A model generated the notes under the pieces. It was not told the DNA's origin. It saw nothing but the letters and a program-made list of their open reading frames with translations, and ran no database searches. A stretch of DNA of 42,316 nucleotides from Scatosoma sp045613545 (GTDB taxonomy: Bacteria; Bacillota; Clostridia; Christensenellales; Borkfalkiaceae): contig JAZLBD010000014.1 in the NCBI GenBank assembly GCA_045613545.1, forward strand, positions 1 to 42,316, given 5' to 3'. The position numbers and the translations under genes are program-made. Below, piece by piece: positions 9,997 through 18,251 of this stretch; the stretch's first letter is position 1; every line of letters starts with the position of its first letter.

Positions 9997-11676
9997 TCAA
10001 AGACCAGCAGCAAGCATATACGAAGACCACTTTTCTTTTACGTTTTGATAGTTCTTTGTGAATACTTCGTCCGCCGTCATATAACCGGAATTGCTACCGC
10101 TTTGAATAATGGAGAAGATCTTGATCGGATCGCTATAGCCGAGTTCGTGAATAGGGTAGGTGCTCATACCGCCGACGGAGAACAATCTGTTCATATACAT
10201 AGGCCAAGGAGCAACTTGCTTACTGTATTTAATCGCTTCCGAAGATCTCGCGAAATCGTTGCCCGCAAGATGAGCCGCTTGATACACGGCTTCCGTTTCT
10301 TCGAAGCAATGGGTGAAACCGTGAGAACCCGTTGCGAAGCTCACTTGCCCTTCCTCCGTTGCAAGATAGTTATAGAACTGCTTAACGAGGTCGGCGCTAT
10401 CCGTATTGTAGGGAGATACCATGATATGGTTCATTTGCGAACCGCAAGTATACATATTGCGCGCTTCGTACACTTTGTCGAACGCGCTTTGGCTTACGTC
10501 GTATCCTTCGCCCGTCAAAGAGGTAGAACCAGCGTCGATAGCTTTAATAAGCGCGGTAAGTTCAGCGTCGTTTGCGATCGTGTTTTCACAAGCGGGGTGT
10601 TTACGAATCGCAGAAATTACGGGGAGCGCTTCCATTTTAAGATTTGCGTTTTCATAGTTTTTCTTCATTTCGTTATAAAGCCAGTCGCCGTTTGCCATCA
10701 TCGCAATATTATTACTGTCGATCAGGAAATACCCTTGCGCTTGCGTGAAGTTGATCGTGGCAGAAAGCACGTGTTGATAGGAATATTGTTTACCGTCAAC
10801 CATCTTTACTTGCACGAGATCGTTGAGCACTCGCAAACCTTCTTTGATACCGTTTCTTGCCCACATTTCGGGTTTGTATCTATTTCCTGCTTCGTCGTAG
10901 CCCCTCCAGAAACCTTTTTCACCGTACATATCTTCAAGGCCTTGGTATTGCGTAATCCACATGGAACCCGAGCTCCACCAATAGTCCGAAGCCATATCGG
11001 AATAAATGAAAGGCGTATAGCCTTCGGGGTCCGATTTGTCCGATTTGATCGTTTCGCAAAGAGCCAAAAGTCCGTCCGTCGTGACGGGGAATTCACCCCA
11101 AGATTCTTGCCATACATTCATGTTGCGGACGATCGAGAAGTTCGAATCGCACCATTGTATGGAATAGTAGTGGTGGTTGCCCGTTTCTTCGTCTGTCGGA
11201 GTTTTATAGATACGGTTGTAAATTTCGTACGAATCTTTCATTTTATCTTTGAAGAGTAAAGGTTGACCGTTTTCGTCCACTTCGTTGCCGACTTGCGATT
11301 CGTACACGTCGTCGATCTCCAAAAGGATAACTTCGTTATCCGTCATGTTCGCCGCGTTGGAAACGACCATTTGGTGCGGGTTCGCACGCATAAGATAGAT
11401 GTCGTAGGGCGCGGTACCTGCGGAAAGCGCCGTGCCGTAGCCCGTTTCAGTCGGCGTGACGTCGAGGTTGACTCTCGTCCCCGTTTTCTTGGTGAAGTTT
11501 TCCGCAACCAACGCGATTTGGTCCGTACCGTAGCCAAGGTCGGGCATAACGATGTTCAAGATCGTTTTATCTTTCAGTTGAGGGTCCATCCCTGCGGTAC
11601 AAGACGTCAAACCAACCACAGCGCCGGCACTTACCATCGTTGCCAAAGATAATGCTAAAAGTCTGTTTTTTCTCAT
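9997..11676 (-). CDS. ABC sugar transporter solute-binding lipoprotein
   Basis: A 559-residue extracellular family-1 binding protein, which captures an oligosaccharide outside the membrane and delivers it to the permeases encoded just upstream. The signal ends in a lipobox (GLTSC, Cys26). The mature N-terminus (KTILNIVMPDLGYGTDQ then VAENFTKKTGTRV) is the usual start of this fold. The length matches the large LplA/YtcQ-type subgroup associated with LplB/LplC permeases. The ATG lies 7 nt after GAGGAAAA. It is third in the operon and flanked by stem-loops (11870-11905 and 9929-9960), an arrangement that often raises binding-protein expression above that of the permeases. The ligand cannot be told from sequence. 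Confidence 0.9.
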   Translation of the reverse strand: MRKNRLLALSLATMVSAGAVVGLTSCTAGMDPQLKDKTILNIVMPDLGYGTDQIALVAENFTKKTGTRVNLDVTPTETGYGTALSAGTAPYDIYLMRANPHQMVVSNAANMTDNEVILLEIDDVYESQVGNEVDENGQPLLFKDKMKDSYEIYNRIYKTPTDEETGNHHYYSIQWCDSNFSIVRNMNVWQESWGEFPVTTDGLLALCETIKSDKSDPEGYTPFIYSDMASDYWWSSGSMWITQYQGLEDMYGEKGFWRGYDEAGNRYKPEMWARNGIKEGLRVLNDLVQVKMVDGKQYSYQHVLSATINFTQAQGYFLIDSNNIAMMANGDWLYNEMKKNYENANLKMEALPVISAIRKHPACENTIANDAELTALIKAIDAGSTSLTGEGYDVSQSAFDKVYEARNMYTCGSQMNHIMVSPYNTDSADLVKQFYNYLATEEGQVSFATGSHGFTHCFEETEAVYQAAHLAGNDFARSSEAIKYSKQVAPWPMYMNRLFSVGGMSTYPIHELGYSDPIKIFSIIQSGSNSGYMTADEVFTKNYQNVKEKWSSYMLAAGL

Positions 11677-11869
11677 TTTGTTTTCCTCTTTTTTATTTTT
11701 ATTTTTTTGATTTTATACTCGTGAGAATCTTTCTCGCTTTTCTGCGACGGGAAATTCTCCGTTTGCTTATTTCATTTTATCACGATGGCTCGTGAACGGT
11801 ATATTTTTCAAAACACAAGTCTTTTTACTTTTTCGCTTTTCTTGAAAAATCCCCTTTTGTTAACGATCG

Positions 11870-11905
11870 CTACTCGCGCACGACTATAATTTCGCACGCG
11901 AATAG
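11870..11905 (-). other. 14-bp stem-loop between permease and binding-protein genes
   Basis: In the minus-strand transcript the 14-nt arms (11892-11905 and 11870-11883) pair at every position, with three G-U pairs, around an 8-nt loop. It starts 8 nt after the permease stop and lacks a following U-run. It probably acts as an mRNA processing or stability element. Confidence 0.6.
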
Positions 11906-11912
11906 CCGTCTT

Positions 11913-12767
11913 TTAACCTTTAATACCGCCTTCAAACGTCATTTCCATGAGCGTCTTACGAAGGGTAAAGTAAACGATCATAACCGGAACGAGCGAAACG
12001 AGCATCCCCGAATAGAGCAAAGGTCTATCCGCTTCGTACATCATCTTCGTCGTATACACGTAAAGACCGGTGGAAAGGGTCGGTGTGTTCGGGAGGTATA
12101 GCAATACGTTCGAATAGTCGTTCCAACTACTGATGAAGTTGCTCACAGCAAGAGCCGCAACGGAGGGCAATGCCATCGGGAACATGATTCTAAAGAACAC
12201 CGTCCAATGCCCCGCGCCGTCGAGGAACGCCGATTCTGCGTACGACCAATCCAAGTTTTTATAGAACGCGTAAAGAACCAAGAATTGTCCGTCGAATGCA
12301 CCCGCGTACGAGATCAAAAGAAGTGGCGAGTCGATAAAGCCTAATTTCGAATACAATTTATATCTTGCAGGCAACGTACCGAATACGGGGAAAATCAAGA
12401 TGATAAGAACGAAGTTATAGATCCCGTCTCTACCCTTGAATTTATATTTCGAAACCCCGTAAGCAAGGCACATCGACGAGAAGATGTTTGCAATCGTCGT
12501 ACCGCCTGCAAACCACAGTGAGTTCACAAACATTTGCGTGAACGTGATCCCCGAAATTTCAAGCTCGGTGAACGCTCTCAAGAAGTTACTAAACTTCATC
12601 GGGAATGTCACTTTTGCCATCGTTTGCATAAACGTCGGGTCGTCGGGTTTTACCGCCGAGTTGAACGCGAACAGCAACGGGAACGCAAGGCCTATGGAAT
12701 AGATCATAAAGACGATCGTCACTACCCAAAAGGTTTTGGGCGTCTTTTTTAATACGCTTTTAGCCAT
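11913..12767 (-). CDS. ABC sugar transporter permease, LplC/YtcP type
   Basis: A 284-residue inner-membrane subunit with about six membrane segments (first near residues 12-33) and the EAA loop that docks the ATPase (ESAFLDGAGHWTVFF then RIMFPMALPS, around residues 180-205). The C-terminal FEGGIKG is typical of LplC-type permeases. It starts 4 nt after the partner permease stop, so translation is probably coupled. No ATPase gene is nearby; importers of this family in Firmicutes commonly share a housekeeping MsmX-type ATPase. A gap of 236 bp with a stem-loop separates it from the binding-protein gene. Confidence 0.92.
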   Translation of the reverse strand: MAKSVLKKTPKTFWVVTIVFMIYSIGLAFPLLFAFNSAVKPDDPTFMQTMAKVTFPMKFSNFLRAFTELEISGITFTQMFVNSLWFAGGTTIANIFSSMCLAYGVSKYKFKGRDGIYNFVLIILIFPVFGTLPARYKLYSKLGFIDSPLLLISYAGAFDGQFLVLYAFYKNLDWSYAESAFLDGAGHWTVFFRIMFPMALPSVAALAVSNFISSWNDYSNVLLYLPNTPTLSTGLYVYTTKMMYEADRPLLYSGMLVSLVPVMIVYFTLRKTLMEMTFEGGIKG

Positions 12768-12771
12768 TTAC

Positions 12772-13782
12772 TTAACCCTCCTCTACACTGTCGTTGCTCG
12801 GCACGACTCTTCTAAGCAACCATCTCGAGAAGATGGTAAGCGGGAATGCGAGCACCGCGAAGAACAAACCGATCGCCGCGGGATAGAAGTAGTTCCCGCC
12901 CGAATACACTTGCGAGTAGATCCAGAAGGAAATCGTCATCGTTCCATAACTACCGTTGGTAAGCAACATGATAGGACCGGACGCGTTGAAGATGCCCGAA
13001 ATAGAGCTGATCATCGACGCGATAACAGTCGGCCAAATAACGGGAAGCACGATCATGAACATTTCGTGATGCATTTTCGCCCCGTCGATTCTGCCCGCTT
13101 CCATAATCGATTCGTCCACTTGCGTCATAGCACCGCTGATGACGAGCAGATTGCTACCGAATCCAAAGAACAAGCTATAGAACAAACAAGTCCAAATAGC
13201 GTATTGTTCCGAGGACAAGAATCTAGGAACGGATTCGAAATCTGGATAGAACATCCTAATCGGCCCGTCTGCTTGAATGATTAGTTTGAATAATTCAACC
13301 AAAATCGTCGGCGCGATCAAGTTAGGCAAATAAAACATAAAGTTGTAAATTCCGTAGCCCGGCACCTTTTTGAACAAGAAATACCCGATCAAAAGCGCCA
13401 CCGCGTATGCGAATATGGACATCGAGAACCAATACAAAAGGGTGTTTTCAAGCGCCATCCAGAACAAAGAGTTCTTCATGCCAATCGCTTGGAACATGGC
13501 CTTAAAGTTATCCATGCTATACACGATTTCACCGCTGGCAAGCTCTACTTTGAACGCGAAATCAACTGCCGATATGTTCAAATAGAACCAAAACACGAGA
13601 AAGTTTGCGAACGGCAACGCGAACAAGGAAATTAAGAAACCGTACTTTCTAAGTTCGTCCGAACGAAGCTTTCTCTTCGGAGGCTCTGGAGCCTCTTGGG
13701 GATCAAGACTAGCCACAATTTGATCGTCAAAAACGTCGTCTTGGGCAAGATCTTGTTCGAAAATGTCTACCTTCTCTTCCAT
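12772..13782 (-). CDS. ABC sugar transporter permease, LplB/UgpA type
   Basis: A 336-residue inner-membrane subunit. A cytoplasmic acidic tail of about 45 residues (DIFEQDLAQDDVFDDQ) precedes six membrane segments. The EAA loop reads EAGRIDGAKMHHEMFMIVLP, near residues 225-245. An extra periplasmic loop between segments 1 and 2 is typical of the MalF/LplB partner. It is first in the operon, about 310 nt after the predicted start of transcription, with GGAGAAGAAA before the ATG. Expression probably depends on the attenuator-like leader and on proteins bound to the direct repeats. Confidence 0.92.
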   Translation of the reverse strand: MEEKVDIFEQDLAQDDVFDDQIVASLDPQEAPEPPKRKLRSDELRKYGFLISLFALPFANFLVFWFYLNISAVDFAFKVELASGEIVYSMDNFKAMFQAIGMKNSLFWMALENTLLYWFSMSIFAYAVALLIGYFLFKKVPGYGIYNFMFYLPNLIAPTILVELFKLIIQADGPIRMFYPDFESVPRFLSSEQYAIWTCLFYSLFFGFGSNLLVISGAMTQVDESIMEAGRIDGAKMHHEMFMIVLPVIWPTVIASMISSISGIFNASGPIMLLTNGSYGTMTISFWIYSQVYSGGNYFYPAAIGLFFAVLAFPLTIFSRWLLRRVVPSNDSVEEG

Positions 13783-13814
13783 TTTCTTCTCCTTCTAAAA
13801 AATTTTTTCTTTGC

Positions 13815-13836
13815 TTCTCACTGGGTTAGGGTAAGA
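13815..13836 (-). repeat. 22-bp direct repeat, copy nearest the gene
   Basis: This 22-bp sequence recurs exactly at 13857-13878. The copies share orientation and are offset by 42 bp, four helical turns. They lie 33 and 75 bp before the first permease gene. Same-face direct repeats are typical binding sites of AraC-type regulators, but an RNA role is possible because they are inside the predicted leader. Confidence 0.7.
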
Positions 13837-13856
13837 CGCTTTGTTTTTATGACTGT

Positions 13857-13878
13857 TTCTCACTGGGTTAGGGTAAGA
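13857..13878 (-). repeat. 22-bp direct repeat, distal copy
   Basis: Exact second copy of 13815-13836, 20 bp away from it, within the leader of the glycan operon. Only two copies are seen in the window, which argues against a CRISPR array. Confidence 0.7.
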
Positions 13879-13933
13879 TGCCAGTTTTTAACGTTTTTCT
13901 TGGGTTTTCAAAGGGTTTTGAATCTTACTCGTT

Positions 13934-13985
13934 AAAAAAGAAAAACAGCCGAATTGCCGTATTCTATAATACGGCGCACGACTGT
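13934..13985 (-). terminator. Leader attenuator-like terminator of the glycan operon
   Basis: In the minus transcript an outer 7-bp stem (13979-13985 with 13945-13951) encloses an internal loop and an inner 8-bp stem (13968-13975 with 13956-13963, 4-nt loop). A U-run broken by one C follows immediately. It lies after the promoter at 14097-14125 and before the first gene, with no gene in between, so it should stop transcripts prematurely unless read-through is allowed. A short independent RNA ending here is the alternative. Confidence 0.65.
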
Positions 13986-14043
13986 AAAAAACCATCAAAC
14001 AAACAATGATTCCGATCTTGATTATGTAAGCATCATTTTTTAC

Positions 14044-14057
14044 AATCGTATACGATT
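14044..14057. promoter_or_regulatory. 14-bp perfect palindrome, putative operator
   Basis: AATCGTATACGATT is a perfect dyad about 40 bp downstream of the predicted transcription start of the glycan operon. A roadblock-type repressor site is likely; no cognate regulator gene is in the window. Confidence 0.45.
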
Positions 14058-14096
14058 TCTTTCGAAAAAATATACAATTTCCCTAAACCCACAATT

Positions 14097-14125
14097 ATTA
14101 TATCACAGACCGCCCAGAGAGTCAA
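14097..14125 (-). promoter_or_regulatory. Sigma-A promoter of the glycan operon
   Basis: TTGACT (14125-14120), a 17-bp spacer and TATAAT (14102-14097) on the minus strand. Transcription should start near 14090, leaving a leader of about 310 nt before the first permease. Confidence 0.8.
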
Positions 14126-14213
14126 TAGTTTTTGCAAGAAAAAATCCTTTTTTTATAGGAAAAAATTTCTTTTTTTTCTTTTATTTTTTTTCACAAAAAA
14201 TCCCCCCTCTCCC

Positions 14214-14243
14214 AAAAAGAAAAAAAGCCCCGAAAAGGGCTTT
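14214..14243 (-). terminator. Terminator after RluA-type synthase gene
   Basis: 7-bp stem (14237-14243 with 14224-14230), 6-nt loop, then a T-rich tract on the minus strand, 13 nt beyond the stop at 14256. Confidence 0.8.
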
Positions 14244-14255
14244 CTAAAAAACTTT

Positions 14256-15077
14256 TCAATTGAAAAAATCAACGGAAAAACGAGAGGTGAAAATCTTTCC
14301 GTTTAGGTAGGATAGACACCCCCTACTTTGCAAGGAAAGTTCTTTTGCCACAAGGCATTGACGCTTGACGGAATAGGTTTTATTTTTCGAGCTATCCCCG
14401 TATTTTTCGTCGCCTATGATAGGACAACCTATATGCGAAAAATGGGCGCGGATTTGGTGCGTTTTTCCCGTGTGCAACGTCACTTTTACCAACGTTTGCT
14501 CCCCCTTTTTTGCTAAAATTTCATACTCCGTAATCATCTTTTCCGCGCCTAAAACAGGCTGGTCATAGACCTTCACGAGCGCCGTTTTCGAGTCCTTTTT
14601 TTGATACGCTGTCAACGTGGCGCGTCCCTCTTTGGGACAAGAAAAAAGCAATGCGTGATAGATTTTTTGTACCCTTTGCGCGCGAAACAAGCGAAGCAGT
14701 TCCTCTTCCGCCTCGTCCGTTTTCGCAAAGATCATAAGCCCTCTCGTATTGCGGTCGAGACGGTGGATAAATCTCGCGCCGTCGCTTTTGAGCGCGAAAA
14801 ACACCGCTTCGGAGTTGACTCCGCTTTCCTTATCAATCACAAGCACTTTTCCGTCCTCGTAAATCTTCTCGAACGCCGAGAGAGATTCTTGCTCTTTCGT
14901 AAGGTAGTATCGCACGACGTCGCCTTGTTGTAAAGGAACGTTTTTCCCTACTTTTAAGCCGTTAACGCGAATTTCTTTTGCTTTTAGAAGCGCGTGATAC
15001 CAAAAGGACGCTTGCGCGTAGGTATTGTCGGTAAATTCTTTTAAGGTCGTCTTTTCTTCCACCAAAAATTCTTTCAC
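14256..15077 (-). CDS. RluA-family pseudouridine synthase with S4 domain
   Basis: It converts uridine to pseudouridine in rRNA. The start is taken as GTG 15077 because AAAGGAGGT lies 6 nt upstream; an upstream in-frame ATG (15152) falls inside the terminator of the preceding gene and lacks a binding site. This gives 273 residues. Residues 10-60 resemble an S4 RNA-binding domain (IRVNGLKVGKNVPLQQGDVV). The catalytic motif is HRLDRNTRGL with Asp108. LHTGKTHQIRAHFSHIGCPI and GDEKYGD complete the family signature. The exact rRNA target (RluC- or RluD-like) is not decidable here. It has its own terminator at 14214-14243. Confidence 0.93.
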   Translation of the reverse strand: MKEFLVEEKTTLKEFTDNTYAQASFWYHALLKAKEIRVNGLKVGKNVPLQQGDVVRYYLTKEQESLSAFEKIYEDGKVLVIDKESGVNSEAVFFALKSDGARFIHRLDRNTRGLMIFAKTDEAEEELLRLFRAQRVQKIYHALLFSCPKEGRATLTAYQKKDSKTALVKVYDQPVLGAEKMITEYEILAKKGEQTLVKVTLHTGKTHQIRAHFSHIGCPIIGDEKYGDSSKNKTYSVKRQCLVAKELSLQSRGCLSYLNGKIFTSRFSVDFFN

Positions 15078-15140
15078 GCGAAGACCTCCTTTGTTGAGTT
15101 TGTCGTTTGTAGACCGTTTTGGATACGAAATTCTTTTCAA

Positions 15141-15171
15141 AAGACGCCACACTTTTTCAGCGTGGCGTCTT
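15141..15171 (-). terminator. Terminator after the membrane-anchored surface protein gene
   Basis: 12-bp stem (15160-15171 with 15141-15152, with G-U pairing) and a 7-nt loop, followed by a short T-run, 6 nt after the stop at 15177. Confidence 0.75.
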
Positions 15172-15176
15172 ATCTG

Positions 15177-17393
15177 TTAGTTTTCGTCGGTTTCTTCGGT
15201 TTTTTCTTTTTCTTTTACCTCGTCAACGTCTTCCAACGTTTCGTCGGTCGGTTTTACGAGGAACAAGATCACGATGATCACGAGAAGTACGGCGGCAATC
15301 GAGAAGAAGATGATCGACATCTTATTGTTTTGAAGCCAAAGCGATTCCCCTTTGATGATATCTTCCGTTGCATTCGCGCGGATTACGTGATATGCGCCGA
15401 CGGAAATACCCTTTTGTTCGGGGTGTATAAACGCGCCTATCGTCACGTAAAGACCAGCTTCTGCGGGAATAAACGTGCGCGTTTCTTCGTCCCAATCGTA
15501 TTTATTGTCGGGGAACACGTCGTCGGAAACGTCTTCTTTCTTTTCCTCGATGCGACGAAGTACGGCCTCCCCGTCAACCACTTGCGTTAAATCGACTTCT
15601 TCGCCAAGCACGATTAGCGTGAGCGCTTTTCCGAACGCTTTCGCGTATGCTTCCGCTACGTCGTCATCTTTTACGAGTTGCGCTCTCATGGCGGAAAATT
15701 CCACTTGCGCCAAAATCGTTTCGTCAACGTCCACGTCGTATCTTTGTTTGAACAACACTCTGTCAAAATAGTAGAGAGCATAATGCGAAGTATAGCCCGA
15801 GGGGCCTTCCACTTCGAATTCTTTTACGGTAAACTCGCTTTCGATGGTACCGCTAGAATGACGCAAAGAAAGCTTGTCTTCCACGATGGAAAGATCGGAG
15901 TTCGTGATGCGGAACGTGAAACTGGGAATTTCCGTGAGCTCCCAAACGTTTTGCGCGGTCACTTCCACCATTTCGCCTTGATCGTTTTTACCGAGCATCA
16001 CGTTGCCCGATTTATCCACGGCAACGATGCGGATTTCATAGTCCCCTTCCGTTTTTACGGGAATTTTCAAATTGGAAAGTTTTAAGTTAACCGCCGAGGA
16101 GGGGGTTCCAGAGTTGTAATATACCGTATAGCGGATTTCACGATTGTTCGTGTCGTCATCCTCGAACATTCCCAAAGGCGAGGGGAGATAGATATACGAA
16201 GTCTCGCCCGCGTTCACAAGTGCCGCCGCGTCGTCAACGAGGTCTTGATAGTTCACGCTGTAGTTTGCGTTCACGGTGGGGCCTACTTGGTTGAACGTCG
16301 CGCAGACGTATGAAACGCCGTCCCCTAAATCCGCTCTCACTTGTTCTGCGTACCAAGAGACGTCGTACGTTTTTCCTTCGTCGCCCGTATGCGCGTCGTC
16401 TTCTAATTTGACTTTCACGGAAAAGAATTCTGCGCCGTATTCTTTATAGACCGTCGTATTTTTTCCGTCTTTTTCATAAACCATATCGGAGAAATACGTC
16501 TTAGACGTAGGAAATTCTTTGTATTCTACTTCGGTATCCGTCGGATTGTATTGATAATACGAAAGGGTCTTATCTACCGACGTATCCAACACGTCGATGG
16601 CTTGATAAGCGAAGGTGAACTCCGAACCGAGGGTGAATTGTTTAATCTTCTCTTCCATAACGAGAACGGGCGCCGCGGTATCTTCCGCGATTTTTCCATC
16701 TGCGTCAAGCGCGAATTCTTGCCCGTTGAGTTCGTGGAAAAGAACCACTGCCTCCGTCCCTTCCGCTACGTTGCTGGGAAAATTCGCTTGCACTACCAAA
16801 GGGGTAATCTTACCCGGGCTATAATCGGAAAAAGTACCGCCGACGTTTTCAAACGTACCAATCGCCGTTCCGCCGATATTCACCGTGTATTCCCCCTCGG
16901 GCGTCAAGTCGGAGAGGGACATTACGATATTCCCCGTATGAGAAATAACCGTGCTTGCACCGTGGTTTACTTTCGCCGTCATTTGCGCGCCGTCCCAAGC
17001 AAAAACGAGGTTGTTAATCGCTTTATCGTCCTTGTTCGAGTTTGCCGGAGCCGTCTCAAAGGTGAACGTCAAAGTTTCAAATGCGATCGTTTCAGGGAAA
17101 GAGAACTCCATCGACAAATACTTCGCAACATTTTCTTCGTACCATTGCAACGCCAAATCGCGACGGAAGGAAATTTTTCCACCGTCGGGAAGATAGAACG
17201 CCGTCTTGCTCGTATCCGAGCTATAAGGGGAAACTTTCGCCGAAGCCGACCCGTAAAAAACGCTAGAGGGCGCGGGAATTCCGTCTTCAGCCGAAACGAT
17301 CTCGCGTCTATCCCACATAAGCCCGCCTACAGTGGCGAAACCAAGGACGGACACAAGCATTACATTCAATATTTTGGTTTTCAATTTTTTCAT
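15177..17393 (-). CDS. Large membrane-anchored extracellular protein, unknown function
   Basis: A 738-residue protein. A signal peptide (residues 1-35) leads into a long Asp/Glu/Thr-rich exterior region with several Ig-like beta-sandwich stretches (for example TEGDYEIRIVAVDKSGNVML near residue 460). A single membrane helix lies near residue 700 (IIFFSIAAVLLVIIVILFLV) and a short charged cytoplasmic tail (EDVDEVKEKEKTEETDEN) ends it. The topology is type I-like: outside domain, C-terminal helix. The ATG at 17393 follows AAGGTGG by 7 nt; the in-frame TTG just before it is less likely. It has a consensus promoter and its own terminator, so it is monocistronic. No enzyme or sortase motif was seen. 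A structural or sensory surface role is a guess. Confidence 0.8.
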   Translation of the reverse strand: MKKLKTKILNVMLVSVLGFATVGGLMWDRREIVSAEDGIPAPSSVFYGSASAKVSPYSSDTSKTAFYLPDGGKISFRRDLALQWYEENVAKYLSMEFSFPETIAFETLTFTFETAPANSNKDDKAINNLVFAWDGAQMTAKVNHGASTVISHTGNIVMSLSDLTPEGEYTVNIGGTAIGTFENVGGTFSDYSPGKITPLVVQANFPSNVAEGTEAVVLFHELNGQEFALDADGKIAEDTAAPVLVMEEKIKQFTLGSEFTFAYQAIDVLDTSVDKTLSYYQYNPTDTEVEYKEFPTSKTYFSDMVYEKDGKNTTVYKEYGAEFFSVKVKLEDDAHTGDEGKTYDVSWYAEQVRADLGDGVSYVCATFNQVGPTVNANYSVNYQDLVDDAAALVNAGETSYIYLPSPLGMFEDDDTNNREIRYTVYYNSGTPSSAVNLKLSNLKIPVKTEGDYEIRIVAVDKSGNVMLGKNDQGEMVEVTAQNVWELTEIPSFTFRITNSDLSIVEDKLSLRHSSGTIESEFTVKEFEVEGPSGYTSHYALYYFDRVLFKQRYDVDVDETILAQVEFSAMRAQLVKDDDVAEAYAKAFGKALTLIVLGEEVDLTQVVDGEAVLRRIEEKKEDVSDDVFPDNKYDWDEETRTFIPAEAGLYVTIGAFIHPEQKGISVGAYHVIRANATEDIIKGESLWLQNNKMSIIFFSIAAVLLVIIVILFLVKPTDETLEDVDEVKEKEKTEETDEN

Positions 17394-17434
17394 CAAAGAA
17401 CCACCTTTTGTTTCTTTTACAAGATTACTTTTTT

Positions 17435-17463
17435 ATTTTACCACTTTACCTATTCGTTGTCAA
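17435..17463 (-). promoter_or_regulatory. Sigma-A promoter of the surface protein gene
   Basis: TTGACA (17463-17458), 17-bp spacer, TAAAAT (17440-17435) on the minus strand, about 35 nt upstream of the ATG at 17393. Confidence 0.8.
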
Positions 17464-17504
17464 ACTATTTCAAGGCAAAACGGGGTGTTTTTCTCGTTTA
17501 ATTT

Positions 17505-18251
17505 TCAATTTCTTTTAATTTCTACTGCTTTGGAGAGATCGAAATCTTTCCATTTTCCCTCTTCGGGCGGAAGCGCCATAAATTTCATTCGCTCCTTGCT
17601 GATCGGATGGCTAAACGACAAGGAATACGCCCAAAGCGCGAGTTTCCCTTTTTGCGCAAGCGCTCCGCCGTAGCGCATATCGCCGAACACGGGATGCGAA
17701 ATTCCCGCCATTTGCACGCGGATTTGATGGGTTCTACCCGTATAAAGCCGAATTTCCGCAAGCGCGTGTTTGCTCGACGTTTGCAGTACTTTATAATCGA
17801 GTTCCGAATACTTTGCGCCGTCTTCCGTAGGGGTACAAATATACACCATATTGTTGACGGTATTTTTCCGCAAATAGTTCGTCACTTTCCCTCTCTCCGT
17901 CTCCGGCGTACCGCAAAGCACGGTCAAATATTTTTTTTCAAAATCGCCCGTTTGCAACCCATCCGTCAAGCGAGCCGCCGCCTTGGACGTTTTGGCGTAA
18001 ACCATCACACCGCCCGTCGGACGATCCAACCGATGGACGAGTCCCACGTACACGTTGCCCGGTTTTTCATATGCCTTTTTAATATAGCGTTTGATTTGAT
18101 CGAGCAAGTTATCGTCCTTGCTATCGTCGGGGCAACAAGCGACCATTTGGGGTTTCATCACGACGATGATATGGTTATCCTCGTATAAAATATCTAAATT
18201 TTCCTCTTTCGCGCAATCTTCAAATTTGCTCAATCTTTCTTCGTCAATCAT
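17505..18251 (-). CDS. RluA-family pseudouridine synthase, no S4 domain
   Basis: A 248-residue enzyme that isomerises uridine in structured RNA. It carries ILYEDNHIIVVMKP at residues 21-34, the catalytic VHRLDRPTGGVMVYAKT with Asp76, and LYTGRTHQIRVQM followed by HPVFGDMRYGG. It lacks the N-terminal S4 domain and so resembles the short, RluA/YtzG-like members; the target RNA is unknown. Its start overlaps the end of the methyltransferase gene by 8 nt, with AGGAGGT upstream, so the two RNA-modification enzymes are translationally coupled. Confidence 0.92.
   Translation of the reverse strand: MIDEERLSKFEDCAKEENLDILYEDNHIIVVMKPQMVACCPDDSKDDNLLDQIKRYIKKAYEKPGNVYVGLVHRLDRPTGGVMVYAKTSKAAARLTDGLQTGDFEKKYLTVLCGTPETERGKVTNYLRKNTVNNMVYICTPTEDGAKYSELDYKVLQTSSKHALAEIRLYTGRTHQIRVQMAGISHPVFGDMRYGGALAQKGKLALWAYSLSFSHPISKERMKFMALPPEEGKWKDFDLSKAVEIKRN

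Noticed and set aside
11785..11800. TCACGA/TCGTGA inverted repeat with 4-nt loop as an operator
   Set aside because: Six-bp arms inside an intra-operon gap with no clear promoter beside it; too weak to call.
13815..13878. Possible CRISPR array
   Set aside because: Only two 22-bp copies with a single 20-bp spacer, no cas genes in the window, and a position in an operon leader.
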